A DNA stretch of 57,303 bases. It comes from Helochares maculicollis. Taxonomy: Eukaryota > Arthropoda > Insecta > Coleoptera > Hydrophilidae. Below are positions 21,701 to 36,700 of the stretch, one piece after another. The stretch lies in the NCBI GenBank assembly GCA_033557835.1, contig JAWQRO010000105.1, forward strand, positions 1-57,303, given 5' to 3'. The notes under the pieces were generated by a model that searched no databases, had not been told where the DNA came from, and saw nothing but the letters and a program-made list of their open reading frames with translations. A program made the position numbers and the translations under genes. The stretch's first letter is position 1. Each line of letters opens with the position of its first letter.

Positions 21701-24700
21701 GTTGATGTTGAGCCTTGTTCTACAATAACACCACTACCTTCAAGAGATGACAAAGACACAGATTGTTTATCATTGATGCTCAAACTCTCCCAAATTGACT
21801 TTGATCGAAGTTCCGTCTGTAACAAAATAGCATTTATGTACAAGTATATGCAGATTAAAAGTATCAGCTAATTCCAAAATGAAATGATCTATCTTTGAAA
21901 AATATCTTAGTACTATTAATAAAGGGTTTCTGTGTACTTAAATCTTCAAGTGTAATTTTTAAATTGAATATGCATATAAAAATTTGAAATGTACATATCT
22001 ATAATTGCACATTGTGTAAATGTATGTAGCAATACATTATAACCACTAATTTCTAAGCAAATAAGAAAGTTCTAATTATTTTGATCTGTTTTAAATATGA
22101 CAAAAGTTTTCAGTTTACTATTCAAGGGCTTAAAACTAGAAAAAGTGTAATTTACTATCTCAATGATAAATGTTCATTGAGAAAATGGCTTCAGTGTTAT
22201 TGATATTTTAACACTAGCTTTAGCTACATGAGGCTGCAATGATTATCCCAAGGAAACTAATTTACTAGATACTTTTATTTTAGACAGAGCGATTACCACT
22301 TTCATGTATGCATACACACACTCATACACAACAGAACAGATATCATACTAAATATATTCAAATTATTTTTACTGATCCTTAAAATGAGGTGACTCGAACA
22401 ATGTTTTCAGTGCTATATCATGAAAAAGTTTAAATGATTAAAAGTTATTTCAAGTTATTATATATACTTACTGCGTAATGCTTGTAATTGACTGGAACAG
22501 CTTCACATTTAGCTACATTTTCTGGATAAAAATGAGGTCCATCTAGAAGGTAAAATAAATCTTGTCCATCCAAAGTTTGTTGGGGCCATAAAAACATAAT
22601 TTCTGCTTCCTGAATCTGCGTAGGGCCAGTATTGGTAATACTGTACAAATGAATGATTTGTGGTCCTATTTGGAATTCAGTAGTAATGGTTTCCTCAGTG
22701 TACAGAGAAGCATTATAATGAACATCAGGTGGTCGAGATGAGCTGAAAATTGTTATTTCATCAGTAAAACAAATTTTGTGTGCAAAAATCAAATAAAACA
22801 AAATGTAAATCATAACTATAGAAGATATCTCCTCCATGATGATAATAAGTATTAAAAAACATAAAATAGTACCCTCCAAGTTCCATTTTGGAATCTATCC
22901 AGACTGGTATGGACAATCTGTATATATTATCTTTCGCATCTTTGGGGTCTTCAGGGTTTGAACTGTTGACTCTCATGACAAAATCGTAGCTGTCTGCTAT
23001 CACTTCACCTTCTGTATACTTTTGTGGTAATAACTCTATTCGGAATTTTGACTAAAAAGGAAGTAAGTTACATGTTGCTCAAAGACTAAACAGCCTGTCC
23101 TGGACCAAGAGAACTTTTCAGTAGAATCCAAAAATGTATGAAATAAAATAATTTAGCGCGCTATTAAATGATTGGGAACAGAAGCAACAATTTTTTCGAT
23201 CATATCGTATTATTAGATTTCTTAATCCAGGGCACGAATTTTTAAGTTAATCATCTTATTACTTACAATAGAATATTGTGGCAGGGGATTTCCTATATCA
23301 CATTTGACAGTGTTGTTATACTCATCACAGGACACTCTTACTTCAGTTCTATCGACTTCAACTGCTTTGATAAAATGAACGTTTTGAGGAAGATCCATTT
23401 CGAACGTTGACTCAAAAGCATCTTCTGCTTCATTTCGTACGGTTATTGTAATTTCTAAGACTTTACCTGAGCCTAAGAGGTAGCGATTTACAGACCTACA
23501 AAAGACAAAATTAACGTAATATATTAAACATATAAAACCTTAGAGTAATATTATAAATCATGGAAAGTAATTTTATTGATTTATATCAACAACCATTGGT
23601 GAATAGTGCCAAAGAATAATTTAGGATCTCATGGTAGAATTATTCAAAATACTTACGCATTAACTATCATATTGAGGTTGGGAACACATTTATCGTCAGA
23701 ACCACAGTTCTTTTTGATGCTGATATGGTCTTTTTTAACAGGAGCTGAACCTAAATCTAAAATGGGTTTTAAAACAGCATTTGGATCTCTCCTTTCTTCA
23801 TATTGGAATGATGACCTCTTCGTCCTCATGGAATAATCAACTGATACTTCTAATGGTGTTAGTTTATCCCTAATGTTATTCTATGAAAACAAATAGTATG
23901 TAATAAATTATTTTAAATTAAAAAATTCGCGTACCTTTATATAGACTTGTTTAAATTTGCACGTTAGTTTATTATCATCTCTGTACAATTGCCAGCTTTC
24001 TCTTAGATTAAATCTATCATTCATCAAAAAGAATAAACGCTGTTGATTGTTTCTTCGGGAATCAAGAGTATAATTAAGATCCAGGTCTGAAAGAGCGAAA
24101 ATATTTTGGTTATTGGGCTTGCTATGTGACGGCATATTAAGGCTTATTACCGACTACATCCGGAACTCCAGTACCATGGACTTTAATGCACAGTTCTACA
24201 TTAGTACACGCAACTTTTGTTTGGTCTGGTAGAGAGCAATTCTTTTCTTCTAAAAGAATCTGTTTTCCTGCAGTGTGAAACTTCAAAAATCCCTCCACTT
24301 TCACAACTGGTCTTGATCTAAAAATAATTGTTAGGTCGTTTCAGTAAAAATTTAGACTCTTCACTCAATATTTCTAAATACATATACATACATATTCATA
24401 TTCATTAAGTATATGTAGTATTAGGAAGAGAATTGTTAATTTAAATCTGAGTTTATAGATTATATGAAATCAGAAGCAATAATGATCCCTCAACATGACA
24501 AGGCTCTTCAGTTCTAAGTTGAATAAGCTGTACCTCGCTTCGCTTGGCACATTAGTAGCTTCATGGTTACTGATAAATACAAGAACTATATTTTGGTAAA
24601 ACAATCCATCTTTTTCTGAAATGAAAATCCAAGAAATTATTTCCTTGTGGAGACTTTCAGGTTCTTTCCTTACAGCAGTTTTACTATATTTATATGATTA

Positions 24701-27700
24701 CCAACAAACAACATACATACTAAAATGCATTGAAAATGCCAAAGCAAATTATTTAAACACATAATCTGAAGAAAACTTTTAAACTGTGATGGAAAAAATA
24801 TATTTTGGACAACAAATGAGAGTTTCATCGAAAAGCTTAATGATTCTAAAATAGAGGCTGTTTAAAACATACAAAGTATGGAATAAAAACGAAGACGCTT
24901 AAATTTAGAATAGAAAAGATTATTTGAGTAGAATTTCACAAAAAAAATTGAATTTACAATAAAACAATCTAATATGAAAAGAATAATAACAACATGAAGA
25001 ATTTGTACAACAATCTTAAATAGACGTTGCAACGTTGCACTAAAAACACTATTACACAAAAATTCTTACCTAAAGAAATAGGCAGTGTCCGATAAATAAG
25101 CTCCAACAACCATATCTGGATAATCGTTGTGATCCAAATCCAAACCTCCGCCAACGGAAAATCCAAAAGTTTCTACTGGAGGTCCATACCTATCTGAAAC
25201 TTGCTCAGCGTAGATAACTTGAGAGTACTTCACAACAGCGCCTTCTTTTGATCCATGGTAGACGTAAACGGCTCCTCTCTCGTTTGGTCCATCGTACGGT
25301 GCTCCAACAACAAAATCGCCATACCCATCCAAGTTTATGTCGCCCAATGATGCCACAGAAAGACCAAATCTCGACTTTGAATTGGTACCATCAAGTGTGG
25401 TGAGTTTAGCAAAGGGGCCATCCGAAGTTTGTTGATATAGTATGTAAACTCGTCCTACTTCATATTTTCCTTCGTTGTTCGGAATGGTGTGCATAGGGGC
25501 GCCGATAATTAAATCATCTTTGCCATCCCCATCAATATCCCCGACTGCTATGGCATACCCGAAATATGAACCAAATTGATCTCCGGTTACATTATAGTAG
25601 TTGGTCAAATTCCAGGTGAAGAGCAGAACTTTTCCATAAAGATTAGCTCCTCTCGGCATTCCAACAGCGGCACCTTGTACTCCTTCTCCACTGAAATCTC
25701 CAACGGCAACTGAATAGCCCATGTATGAATCGTCATCTTTTTCAGTTCCTTCCCGCGTGGTAATAGTGGCTGGTCTATTTTCAAGACTTTGCTGGATGAC
25801 TTGTCCTGCAAGTGACAATTGTTGATGAACAGTTCACAACAAAAAATGGCCGATTAGAAGCCAGCACATCTCAGCGGTTTTTGTATAAGTTTAACGCTGT
25901 AGACTAAGAAACGACATCAACACTACTTGGAAATAAATCCATTTGAAGACGTACATAAAAGTTGAGCCATAATTGTTTTCCACCTAAACAAGGCGAACAA
26001 TTGGTTCAGCTTTTAATTCCTCTGATTTTCATGGTAGAAACTTCAATTTAGTTCGCCTGGACATTTGAATATATTAGAGAAACATTATTTTTGACTGGTT
26101 AGTTGGTGACTTCTGCATAGGTAAAGTCAACCAATTGGAATATTTTATTGGTAATTTGACCTTTTAAAAATGTAATCGACTCAAAAAGTGCTCGTTATTA
26201 AACCATGGAATTTATCAGTAATCATGCGAAACTTTTATCACCTAGCGTTTCTTCATGAAAGGTATACTTAGTATAAAATCAAGGCCACGAGTAAGCCATT
26301 TAAGGTCTACATATACAGTTCTTATCCATCAGATACCAAAATTGTTTGAAATAGTACCTATGAGAGTTAACAGTCCAATTTGGGTATATTCCTAAATAGA
26401 ATCGATTGCCTAATTAAAAAATAGTTTGAAATAGAATGAACGATTGCAAAACAATTAAAGCGGCCTCTGCCTCTTAGTTTATATAAAAATAATTTTTAGA
26501 TGTATCCCAAAATGTATACGTATTCCTTAAATATCTGGATTTATTTCCAAAACTGCTACAACAGTAAGCCATTTACAAAAGATTACCTTCGAAAGTAAAG
26601 TGCTGTAGTCTACAGTGTTTATACACCAAAATCTCTGTTAAATTTAACCGCCACCACAAATAAATAAATAAATATTAATTTTATTATATTTTCATGAGAG
26701 CCACCTGTTAAGATGAATGATGTATTTAACGTAGCGTGCTTAATTCGCCATCATCTATAGATAAGCAACACAAAGGTATGATTTTTCCCTTGCAAAGTTT
26801 TTGCAGCAGAAGGCGAATTAAACAAACCAAGTTAGCAAGCTAAAATTTAATAAATAAATAAAGTATAGTAATTAATAATGTTATCGAAGCTCCAGACTCC
26901 TATAAGACTCATCTTGAAATATTTACAGTAAAAAATGAATCTTATAGAGCTGCGCACCGCTGTAATAAGCCAAGATCATCCACCGGCTTAATTTTAAGAA
27001 AAATATTTTAAAATTCGTCATGTGAAATGAATTTGTTCCACGCAAATTGACTTTGGAACAACTAAATTATAACTCAAATAATCAAGTAGAATAATGGACA
27101 CTGAAACAAAAAGTTTTATTTTAAAATTGTCGGTGACTTGCACTTTGCCGAGCGCATCTTGTACCCCTATAATTAAGATTTCAACTTGCATATAAGGTAA
27201 ACGCGAGTTGATGGTGCTGAACAAAAAGTTTAATGAACATTATGCAGATAATTCCAACTTGACCTGACTTATAATCCGCAAGAAATTCTTGGCTCTAGTT
27301 TTGACTATCTATTACTAATCAATTATAAGGCATTATACCTTTGCAAATGAAAGCAAACGATTAAATGAGAATAATGAAGTCTAATCGGCTATTCACTAGA
27401 CTAAAATAAAATTAAAAGAAGCTTTGTCTAATGTAGTGAGATTTTTTATTTAGAAAAAATGGAGATGACATTAAAAAGCAAAATCGGTATGCAACATAAA
27501 AATTATAAAGCTTCAGCGTTTGGTCGAAATTGTTTACGTTACGTGTTCATTGACCAATTTTGTTTGAATTTTTTAGTTTTTGATGACCATCTTGTTAAAT
27601 CTGTTAAATTGAGTGAGATGTTATGCAGTTTTGGTTGAATGCGCAGATTCATATTCTCTGTACCTGCACCGTATGTTCCAAACAATCCGGGGTGGTAAGG

Positions 27701-30700
27701 AAATTTTGCTGTGGGGTTGATTGAATAAACTTGTCCTGAAACATATTTTCATGTTCTAATTCTCTAATTTGTAAATGATTCGACGAGAATAATGTATTTA
27801 GGCACGGAACTTTAATATGCCTAATCATTGGTTTGACCTGGAGGAAACATTTATAGGAATTACGTTTGAGTCAGAAACGATTGGATGCATTTTGAGGAAA
27901 TAAATTGGAACGGGAATTTATTATCAGACGGAAAAATAGTAATTATCAAAACCTAAAAAATGATGGATACATAAAAACAAATTAAATTAACAGGGCTGAA
28001 AAACCGACAGAAGTTGAAAACGTACCTTGCCAGTACCAGCTTCCAGGAGCACCTACAAATAGTCGTCTACCATCCTGAAAAAAGGAAGCGAGTATTAGTG
28101 CGTTTCCATCTAAACCGTATTTCCAATTTATGCATTGAAATTTTTAATCTATTAAATACTATTGAATTGATTCTTTTTTTTGGGCAAAATGCAAAAAACT
28201 TAGTTCTGTTAACAATATATTCAAAAACATCTCCTTTTAAACAAGCACGCACCACATGGCATTTTGTTTTAAATTAACATGCAAGCTGGTGGTGAATAGG
28301 TATAAATAAACATTTTATGTGCAAATACGTGTCATGAATTAAAATATATTTTTATCATGTGAGCTGCTACATTTATATTAGCTTGTGAAAATTGGCAAGG
28401 GCATTTTTTTAAATAAGCATCTAAATTTAATTTTGTCCATTAAATCAAGCATTTTTGTATCACAGCGTTTTCATAAACAAAAATATTTGCATTTTATTGG
28501 TCGGAAATAAAATAAGAGGAAGAGCAGTTTAACTGAAGAGAATTTGTGTCCGGCGCAGTAAACAAACTAAGATTTTATATTTTCATAATTTTTGTATATA
28601 TATACATGATGACCGAACGAAGCGATGTACCCCTAGTTTTCTACTAGACGTACATTTTGAAATTCATAGGAATTGGAACATAATCACCAGAATTCAAGAG
28701 CTGAGCCATGTTTTAGACGATCTATCTAAGTATATTCATCCTCCTTAAGACAAGCTTATGCATTCATTTGCTCATTAGATCAACTTGATGTATCTAAATT
28801 CTAAGCCAAAATGTCAGCGAAACTGTAAACTAAACAGAACTTCAGACTTTCTTAAGTAAATTGCTCGCTTACGTGAACCGGCTATCAAACTCAAAACTCA
28901 AATGTTGAGAGTTTTTGCCGGCTAGCTTAGAATGCATATTTCTGGTGATGAGAGAAAAAACTATTTTTTCATAAAATAAATGTATTTTGATAATAATTAT
29001 GGCACTTTATTTTTTAGAAGACTTGAGAAAGTAATAGATTCCGTCAAAATAATACGATTGAAACGTGAACCATTTTTAATAACAAAATCTGCTTTGAATG
29101 AGCATATTGGTTGCTTACCTTCGACAACATATTTAGTCGACCAAAATGGACCGTTATAAATCAGTTTTTGCCAGTCTATTGAATTGAAACGATTCAAAAG
29201 TGATGCTTCTGATGTCAGTGACAGAGAACGTTGTACTTAACCACAAAAATTCAAAGATGAAGAATTGAGAAACGTTTACCTGTCATGAAAGTACTTTAAA
29301 TAATAAATATCACAATAGCTCAATAAAAGAGCATATATATATATATGATTTGATCAGGAAAATTAATCACCAACACTATAATGATGAACTCGTTATCGGA
29401 AGCCTTAAACATGAGCGTTATCAGAAAAAGCAAAAGTTTTTACTTCGCTTACTAATTATAGAATAGGATGGGAATTCGCTTAAAAACCAAAGTTCGTAAT
29501 ATATGTTCCTGCTTCCCTATTCTATGAACATTTTGAAATTCATGCAGTCATAAGCGAGTAATAATTGAACCCTGTATTGAAAATACTGTAGTAAGTCTCG
29601 TCCTCCTACTCGATAGTTTGGATACTTAGTATATAAAAATATATTTATATTTAGTGTCTTATGTTAAATGCTTGTACACAGTTTGGAAATATGCATATCC
29701 TTCCGAGCTCCTAAACATTGGTAAGAATCCACGATTTTGCTGCAGCTCAAACGATCTCGTCGTGCTTACATACACTCATATAGACAAATGCATGTATAAG
29801 GCATGCAAAAAGTTGTCGAAATGTATGCAGGGGATTCCAGAAAGTAAAGATCTCTGCAAATCATACTTATTATGCTTCGCTAAGTTGCAGGTAATGTAAA
29901 AATGCTACTTATAGTAAAAATATAAGTCATTATTATGCTGTTACACGTACTTGTAGTTTTGCTAGAAATGTATGGATTTCCGACAGCTTTTATGATAAAA
30001 CTTTTTTATATAAAAGTTTGTATTGAATGCCAACAATATTAAAAAAGCTCTGTTGTTAGTCCTTGATTAATATATCAAAAAATAACTTGATATTAATTAA
30101 ATACATTAGTCAAATCACTTTACAGCGATTCGTTTCATAATGGCGTTATTTATAATTACTTCAACAGACTAGTTTGTGGTAACCTATTTCGATAGCCAAA
30201 TAAGTCTCAGCATCACAAATCCCATATAATTCTGCACTTATAATCTCAAGAAGCTTTTTGCATTATAAATGCAGCACACATGTTCTTCCATCCTCTTAAA
30301 CGTTTGTATAAGCTGCAATGATTCACTTTTTTGCCTCGAATTCTCGAGTAATGGACAATTGTCAAAATGCATTAAGAGCTATTGGTGGTCGATCGAAAAG
30401 ACACTCGGTAATAACATAATTGATGAGAACAAATGCCTAGTGTAATTTTATTTGATTGGTACTAAATGCAGCTGGTTTTTCCCTACATTTTTAAGCATAA
30501 GCCGCTTGCTGCCGTTGCTTGACATGATATATGTGAGAGGATTACATATGGTCGTATGGCGCCTTCCAACTTGGCATGACCATTGTATTTCTCTCATTTC
30601 TTTTAAATCTTTTGGTTGCTGCATACTGATTCAATTGTTCGTTCCGAGAAATAAAACCACCGCACCGCTCCTTTGACTCTACTCTGTATTTCTTTCACCT

Positions 30701-33700
30701 TGGACGTGTATGGTTCGCCAGGATATAAAGGATTTCGCGTGGTATCCTTTGAGAGGCTTTGGTGGGTTCCCTATTTTGGTAACAATGGTGGTACGAACGC
30801 GCTCTAAAAATTAATACACGATGCTCGTATGTTGTTTTGTATGTCTTTGCACAGTAGGATGTGCAAATTTGCAATTCAATTTTCAGTTGTATTCATTAAT
30901 ATCCTTAGGATTAATACATAGCATTTCTACAAAACTTTCTTAGCGCTAATAGTTATCAAAATTATGCAAGCTATTGCTTTTGTTAAATTACATTGAACGC
31001 AATATAAAAAAATATAATAGATATTAATGATGAAATCGCTCATCGGCTTGTAACACTACCAGAAAATTTATTTTAAATTACTATAATTTTCGGCCTTACG
31101 GCATTTTAATATAAAAGCAATGTAAATATTAGCTTCCATTAAAAATGAACCTTGAACGCGGTTTTGAAATAAAAGCTCTTACTATGGGTACCGTTGCTAC
31201 ATTATGAAGCGCTTTTCTCTGAGGTTAATTGCACTGGTTCATTAGGGATGTTTAATTATAATAATTAAGAGAATCTGTACTCAATCGCTTAATAGCTGTT
31301 GTGACTTCATTCGCTCATGACAATGGTGCTATTATCTATGCTAATGTGAATGACGGTGCTAACGTGAAGAGTCTTCATGAGCACTAAAATATGTAATTAC
31401 ATTTTTCAGTAACACCACACCTTACTGGTTTTCTTCAAGATTTATAAGAGACGCTTTGTGCGATTATATCGTCTTATTTCATTCCAAATAAACTAGTTAA
31501 ATGTAACGTAACTGCTTACATACGTTTATTTAAAAAGGACATTTTAGATTAATTTTTAAAGATACAAACCAATTTAAAAACTAGCAGAGAATACAAGCTG
31601 TATCTAGTACAGAAGTCGGTTTTTTAACCAGAGCTGAACATTGCGTTACTTCTACCTAGTATTTTCAAAGGAATAAGTGTTTCGGGCGTTCATTCCAATG
31701 TATTTGCAATACTGGTGAGCAATTATGGCGGGAAATTATTCATTCACTTGGACCACGTTTTACTTGTTAATCTTAAAATAATTCAGTAAATGCCAAAAAG
31801 AAATGCAGAGTCAAGATTTCAATTAAAGGATTCAAAGGAAGATTCTGGTGTACCTGTGCAACTGTCATCTTTTCCAATACTAACGGAGGGAGGGATTTTA
31901 TTGTAGATTCCGCAAGTTACTCCATAGAGACTGCAGCCCTACGTTACTATTAGAGTGTGAACCATTGAAACAAATTTAAATATGATAGCAATTTGAATGG
32001 AATACTATTCAATAGAGAGCAACTTTAACGAAAAGCATGATTATCGTCATTACGTTTCTACAATTAATGTTTACTTTCAATCTGATATATTTAGTGTGAT
32101 TTCATAATTTGTATTAAATCGTAGCCCTTGTATTGCAACTTAGTAAATTTATATTGACATTATCGCTTTTTAAGAATATTTTTTGATTACTTCATCAGAT
32201 AACACTTCTCGGAGCGCTAAATACAAAAGCTGCTGAAAACCTCGAATATCTAGTTTTAATACTTAAAGGCAGTAATTATCAATTTTTTAGATACATTCTC
32301 TACTATTGAACCATTTTGTTCATATTTGCTCATATCTGTTGTATATAAGCATATAGCTTACCCATTTTCCTACGACATGTACATAATATAGTCTTCCTTT
32401 TAAAATTGCAAATTGAAATTCAATGCAGTCTTTATACAATTACAGTCTACAATTATTTTTATAGAACTAAGCATTTTATTAAAAATCGAATGATGATTGT
32501 TACTATAAACTAATGTTTTTTAATCTATTTTGTCCATTATGTTGGAATTTTTGTGCAATTTTTATGTAAAATTTCAGAACGCGTGTGCAAATGTAATTCT
32601 CTCCGACTAGGATTCAGAAAAATGTCGGTTTGATGGTTTATAGCGTGTATTTAATTGTCAAATTGTTAAAATTGCAAATGATAACTTTTCTAACATATAC
32701 TAAAAATACTATAATACTACAAAAGTATTTTGAAGATCAGATCAGGTGAAGATTTATTGACTCTGCAGCAGTAACAGATTATGATTCAAAAACATTTTGA
32801 TAATATCCATGGTCGCATGTAAAAGTCTTTACAAACCACCAAATTTAAATAATTTTCTAGAATTCTCAATTATATATTTGCAAAATTTGTAAGGCAGAAA
32901 GGGACTCAGAATAATATTTTATAAAATAATGGGATAAAAGCTTAAAAACAAGCTCAAGAAAACGCGGTGAATTCCTCCAAAACTATGCAAAGTTTCCAGA
33001 GAAAATTTAAACCTGAAAATAAAACTTTCACCTCAAGAAACCTCTATATTGATATCACGTCCTGTATGCATTTGTCATTTTCTAACCTACATAATATCAG
33101 ACCCTTCAAATTAAAAATTCTTATTATCAATGCTATGGTCGGTCTACTTAAAACTTTGCATCTTTTAATGTTTAATGACTATTAAGTTGTAATTAAAATT
33201 GCAAATTCAATTACAGACGACATGCTATAAATGATGAAAAATATTTGCGTAGTTTCAAACTATTCAGATTACGGGATGTTTCGTGGGTAATTGAAAAAAT
33301 GATATACTCATATTAATATGCAGTCGCAGCACAGCACACAGCATACAAGTACCATTGCATTATAATTTATAAAACAAAACAGATAACAATCTGGTAGACA
33401 ACTGTTCATTCGTGATATCAACCAAGAAATTGAATAAATCAGTGCAGATTTTATCTGTAGTGTTTTTGATACGGTTACATCGGCGTAACGATTTTTAAGT
33501 ACCTCCATAAATACATCCTCTTTCATAAAAGGCTCTTGTAAATGTAAATTCGATGTTTCGAGCAGGCCTTTAATACTTCATTCGAATAGATGTAAATTCT
33601 TCTACCGGCTCTAAATTTGCACTACAGTGCTAATGCCGGTGGTTCGCATTGTTTACCCATGACAGGTACCGCATTTTATCAGGATTCATTGCTAATTGTT

Positions 33701-36700
33701 TTTCGTGTAATACAATCTTCACAGTTTAATGCGAAAGAGGCACAGTGCATTATATGCCGTATAAATATCGTTTGGAGAAAGGCAAGCAGCTCGATGATAG
33801 GTCGAAAAAACTTGGAGTATTTGGACGATAAAGGCCATGTACGAGTAGTACTGTTGTAAATAACATTCTTAAGTGGTTAGTAATTTACCATTTCACCACC
33901 TAGAAAAAACAGGGTGTTAGCCTAAAAGCTTTTTATCGAGCTACTAGAGATAAGGTCCGTACTTAATTGCTCACGGTACTCTGGAGTACATCATGATGGG
34001 ACACTTTTATTTGGATAGTTTTTACTTCAGCTTATTCAGAATGAACAAATGCGATTCCACTGGATTTAATATACTTTACGGTTGTCACATTGACTTCATT
34101 ACACGTCAAAAATGTAATCTATTGCTTGAGCCTTCTTGAGAATAGATAGCGTATTATCAAGCATTAACATTTCATGAGTGCACAAAAGCGGCTGTCCAAC
34201 AAGATTTGTAATAAATATGGCATGCACGTAACTACATTTCTGCTTTGCATTATTTTGTATAAATTCGATTTTCTTCCAATCCCGTCCGGTCTATTTTAAA
34301 ATGCAAATGTCTACCTTATTTAAGATGTTAATGTAAAATTTTAATATGAAACATACATAAACAATTACACATTTTATTTATCCTGTACTATACACTATAT
34401 GAAAAAATGTAGCTACGATAGTTTGTGAGATCTACAGAGTTAGAGAGATATAGAATTTTAAGCATTTTTGGCATGTCATCTCTGTCTGTGTATGTATACG
34501 AGGTATGTTCAATAAGTATCGCGAATTTTGAATTTTCGCGGGTTACGTATATTCGAATTTCGATTTTTTTGTGGCGTTATGTTGGTACTCATGTCTTTCA
34601 CTCATACCAACAAGTTCGGCTATTTTGAATGGGCGTGGTGCATCGTGAGTTCTTGCCACAAGATAGAACGGTCAATAAGGAATACTACCTGCAAGTTATG
34701 CGCAATTTGCGTGAAGCAATCCGCCAGAAACGCCCGGATTTGTGGAAGAACAAAAACAACACACTAATGATGCCGCAGTTACCATATACCCCAGATCTGA
34801 CCCCCTGTGACTTTTTCTTATTCCCGAAACTAAAGAGGCCCATGAAAGGATGACACTACGCTAATATTGACGAGATAAAGATTTCATCGAAGGAGGAGCT
34901 GACCAAGATAAAGGAAAATGATTTTTTAAGTGCTTCGAAGATTGAGAAAAACGTTGGCACAAGTGTATAATATCTCATGGGAATTACTTTGAAGGGGACA
35001 AAATAGATATTCATGAATAATAAATAACTTTTGAAAAAACACAAAATTCGCGATACTTTTTGAACACACCTCGTATACAAGATAGAATTAAGACGTTTTG
35101 ATTTCGAGAGTTTAAATTTGGCAAACTGGATTTACTTTAGTGCTAACATTTTTTAAAAGGAAGCAAATCGTCAATCTATTGAGTTCTAATTTTGTGATAT
35201 CATTAAAAATCATTAAATATGTTAAGATCCATATTTAATGTAGTATTGACTTGATCAAAGCATCGGAAATGGTTTTTTTAAGTTTTTAAAAATTTTGACT
35301 GCGATTTACTTCTCTCGTGAATATTTCCACAATTCTCTTTTATAGATATTAGCAATAAATAACAGCTAATTTAAATAATCTTGTGTACATTTTTACGAAG
35401 TCAGTGTTTCAAGCAAGAAATTGTGTATGTACGTATTTGGCAAGGCAAAAATCACTAAGAGAACCCAATGAAATTTTAGTTTTACTATATAATTAAAAGT
35501 TTCTTAAGTTTTTTGCACCAGATTTACAAATTCTGAAGACATTTGAATACAAGTTTATGTTTATAGACGGTAGACAGAACGCATGGTCACGGATTCCGAG
35601 CAGATGACCAATAATTTATTACAATTTTGGATCGTGATCCATTAATTCATAGAAATCACACACTATTATGGTCTTTATGGTCTTTTCAAATCATCTTTTG
35701 TATATTATAAAAATTTTTCTTTACATCCTAAATTTTTGCTTTTTCAATGTTTTCTATACACAAATTTAAGCTGTTGTCTAAATAAAATTTTTTTCTAAAT
35801 GCTTTATTTTTGATTCGGTTGGTCGTAACTCATAAGTAGATTGTCTTTATTGTAAAACCAAAGTTTAGGCTCTCAATAGCGGAATATTTCGGGGTATTAG
35901 AAGCTCATACTGGAAAAGTCGATTGACGTTAGAAGCTTATTCTAACGCTCTTTCATAATTTAATCTATGTACGTCCTTAGATCAACGTCTATTTTATTTT
36001 ATTTTCCAATATAATTGACGGAAATTCGAATTAATGAGTATTTCCGCTGGAAGAGTGAATATTTCCTTCATATTTCGTCAGTGGTACTTGATTGAGTATA
36101 AATTGGTTGTAGAAATAAAGAAAAGAGTAGTTTTCAGATTTCATTTAAATCTTTATGGTTTGTTTTCTTATTTTTTAAATTCAAAATAATTTTTGTTGTA
36201 ATCTCATTGTTCATCAGAGTTACTTTAAATGATGAAGTTGTTATTAATGTTTCATCCAATGTTACGATTTTTGCAATTTTTTTTATTGTATCCTATTTTT
36301 GTCATGTTCCATTTTTTTTTGGCATTAAATTCGACATTATTTTACAGATTCAAACTCGTTTAAGTACAAGGCACTATAATTTTGTATGTAAATAACATTT
36401 GATTTCGCTTTTAGTAATCTACAGTTGCATGGCTTAATAGTAACGTTCGTATTTAGTGTTTTAACATTCAAAAATGTAACATTTGTGTTTATTTTTATGT
36501 ATGTCCTTTATTTCTGTACATTGTATTTCATCAGCACATTCGATTATCCACATATTTTGCATTATTCCAATTAGATATTTTTTAAATATATCACTCAGAT
36601 ATAATGTGGAAGAGAATAAATATTCTTGAAGGCAAGAAATAATCAACCCAATTATTCGTTGTTTTTAAAAAGTCTTCGTTCATGAAGTCGAAATGGTTTT

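Noticed and set aside
33617..33859. 80-codon + ORF starting at TTG
   Set aside because: No ATG start and no recognisable domain; no splice support.
34856..35080. 74-codon minus ORF
   Set aside because: Antisense of the deleted mariner's 3' end and its TIR.
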